Part shown: positions 63,438-64,000 of the stretch, in pieces
Layout of the letters: every line of letters starts with the position of its first letter
How positions within the stretch are numbered: position 1 is the stretch's first letter
Source: Mesorhizobium sp. B2-1-8
GTDB taxonomy: Bacteria; Pseudomonadota; Alphaproteobacteria; Rhizobiales; Rhizobiaceae
Assembly: GCF_006442545.2 (NCBI RefSeq)
Contig: NZ_CP083952.1
Coordinates: forward strand, 2,039,501-2,103,500
DNA: 64,000 nt
Reading direction: 5' to 3'
Program-made: the position numbers and the translations under genes
The notes under the pieces: model-generated
Database searches by the model: none
Told to the model about the DNA's origin: nothing
What the model saw: the letters and a program-made list of their open reading frames with translations, nothing else

Positions 63438-64000
63438 TCAGATTTTCAAGATGTACTCGGGTTCGATTCGTCCAATCGCGACGTGCAGGATGGCGAGCAG
63501 GTTGCCCCTGAGCCTGCCCCTACGGTCGACATAGGGCTCGGGCCAAAGGCTCTTTGCCAGATTGGCCGCAATATTCCTGAGCATCAGGGGAAGCGCGAAA
63601 GAAGCCGGCACGGACCCCTTCCTGATCAGATAGATCGCATTCGCAACCTGGGAGTAGCCGAATCGCTCTCCGCTGACGCGACCTGTCTTGATGCCCAGAT
63701 GGACCCCCCTGATCGAGGTTACGCAGACCACGCGACCTTTCGATCTCAGTTGGCTGGTGAAGTCGATGTCCTCCTGCCAGCCATAGAGGACGAGGCGCTC
63801 GTCGAAACGCAAATCGCCTACAAGCGAGGAACGGACGGACATGTTACATCCGTATGCGCCCACATGGTCGATTGCCGAAGGTCCGGCACTGCTGGTGCCC
63901 TCTGCTGCCTGCAGCGCGGCTTCGGCATCTTCCCAGGTCAGGCCAGCATTGGCAGCCCCGTCCTTGATGACTCTGCCCATCACCACCGCCCATTCGTGAT
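63438..64000 (-). CDS. Glycosyltransferase family 2-like protein (5' part outside window)
   Basis: The visible 187 codons are the C-terminal part of a glycosyltransferase: AYGCNMSVRSSL, FDERLVLYGWQEDIDFTSQL (the ED motif near the catalytic base of GT2 enzymes) and VHLGIKTGRVSGERFGYSQV. The frame is open to the last base of the window (HEWAVVMGRVIKDG at the edge), so the gene continues beyond it; the GTG/ATG codons near 63980-63986 are internal. It precedes exoF by 14 bases and belongs to the exopolysaccharide operon. Donor and acceptor are unknown. Confidence 0.82.
   Translation of the reverse strand, partial: HEWAVVMGRVIKDGAANAGLTWEDAEAALQAAEGTSSAGPSAIDHVGAYGCNMSVRSSLVGDLRFDERLVLYGWQEDIDFTSQLRSKGRVVCVTSIRGVHLGIKTGRVSGERFGYSQVANAIYLIRKGSVPASFALPLMLRNIAANLAKSLWPEPYVDRRGRLRGNLLAILHVAIGRIEPEYILKI

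Overview
The window looks like chromosomal DNA of a high-GC alphaproteobacterium of the order Hyphomicrobiales, most likely Mesorhizobium or a close relative. This rests on the mix of gene families: a NasT/NasS-controlled nitrate operon with a fused NrtC-NrtD ATPase, IalB-type proteins, a biuret/allophanate nitrogen-scavenging cluster, a MocE-type ferredoxin and ExoF/ExoP/ExoY-like polysaccharide genes. No rRNA, tRNA, phage block or CRISPR array was seen.

Region 1 (1-16 kb): a partial ALDH7-type aldehyde dehydrogenase with its terminator, then a lone regulator-like gene with a degraded copy of part of itself beside it. Next is the nitrate/nitrite assimilation operon, read leftward: nrtA, nrtB, nrtCD, nirB, nirD, a formate/nitrite-type channel and nasA. 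Just upstream lies nasT-nasS, also leftward. The 360-base nrtA leader carries a sigma-54 promoter, an ANTAR-target pair of hexaloop hairpins and an intrinsic terminator whose 5' arm overlaps the second hairpin. This is a readable two-step control: nitrogen limitation starts transcription and nitrate-freed NasT lets it continue.

Region 2 (16-30 kb): envelope genes. A small secreted His-rich protein, an EEP-family phosphatase/nuclease and a cardiolipin synthase are followed by a stand-alone AraC-type regulator. Then comes a four-kilobase trimeric autotransporter adhesin with two IalB-type proteins, a membrane-anchored protein and a DUF4189 protein in line behind it. An Nramp-like transporter with altered metal-site motifs closes the region.

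Region 3 (30-39 kb): a biuret/triuret utilisation cluster: a BMP-type ABC importer, biuret amidohydrolase, a second cysteine hydrolase (likely triuret hydrolase), a cupin and allophanate hydrolase. A GntR/FCD regulator is divergent. The promoter has a near-perfect sigma-54 site with a 14-bp repeat, present twice in inverted orientation, overlapping its -12 element.

Region 4 (39-46 kb): an orphan KdpD-type membrane sensor fragment next to the Kup potassium transporter, then accessory DNA: a frameshifted serine-recombinase remnant, a dispersed palindromic repeat and an IS91-type element (tyrosine recombinase plus transposase).

Region 5 (46-53 kb): the most interesting unexplained system. A LacI regulator is divergent from a membrane di-iron hydroxylase, a complete sugar-type ABC importer, a MocE-type Rieske ferredoxin, a xylose-isomerase-like TIM barrel protein and a PanB-like protein that appears to lack the PanB metal ligands. 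It reads as an oxidative catabolic pathway for an imported sugar- or polyol-like compound; the substrate is unknown.

Region 6 (53-64 kb): a Crp/Fnr regulator and small hypotheticals, then exopolysaccharide genes: a mannose-1-phosphate guanylyltransferase fused to an AGE-type isomerase/epimerase domain, an ExoP-like chain-length protein with a degenerate Walker A, an ExoY-like priming transferase, an ExoF-like export protein and a glycosyltransferase cut by the window edge.
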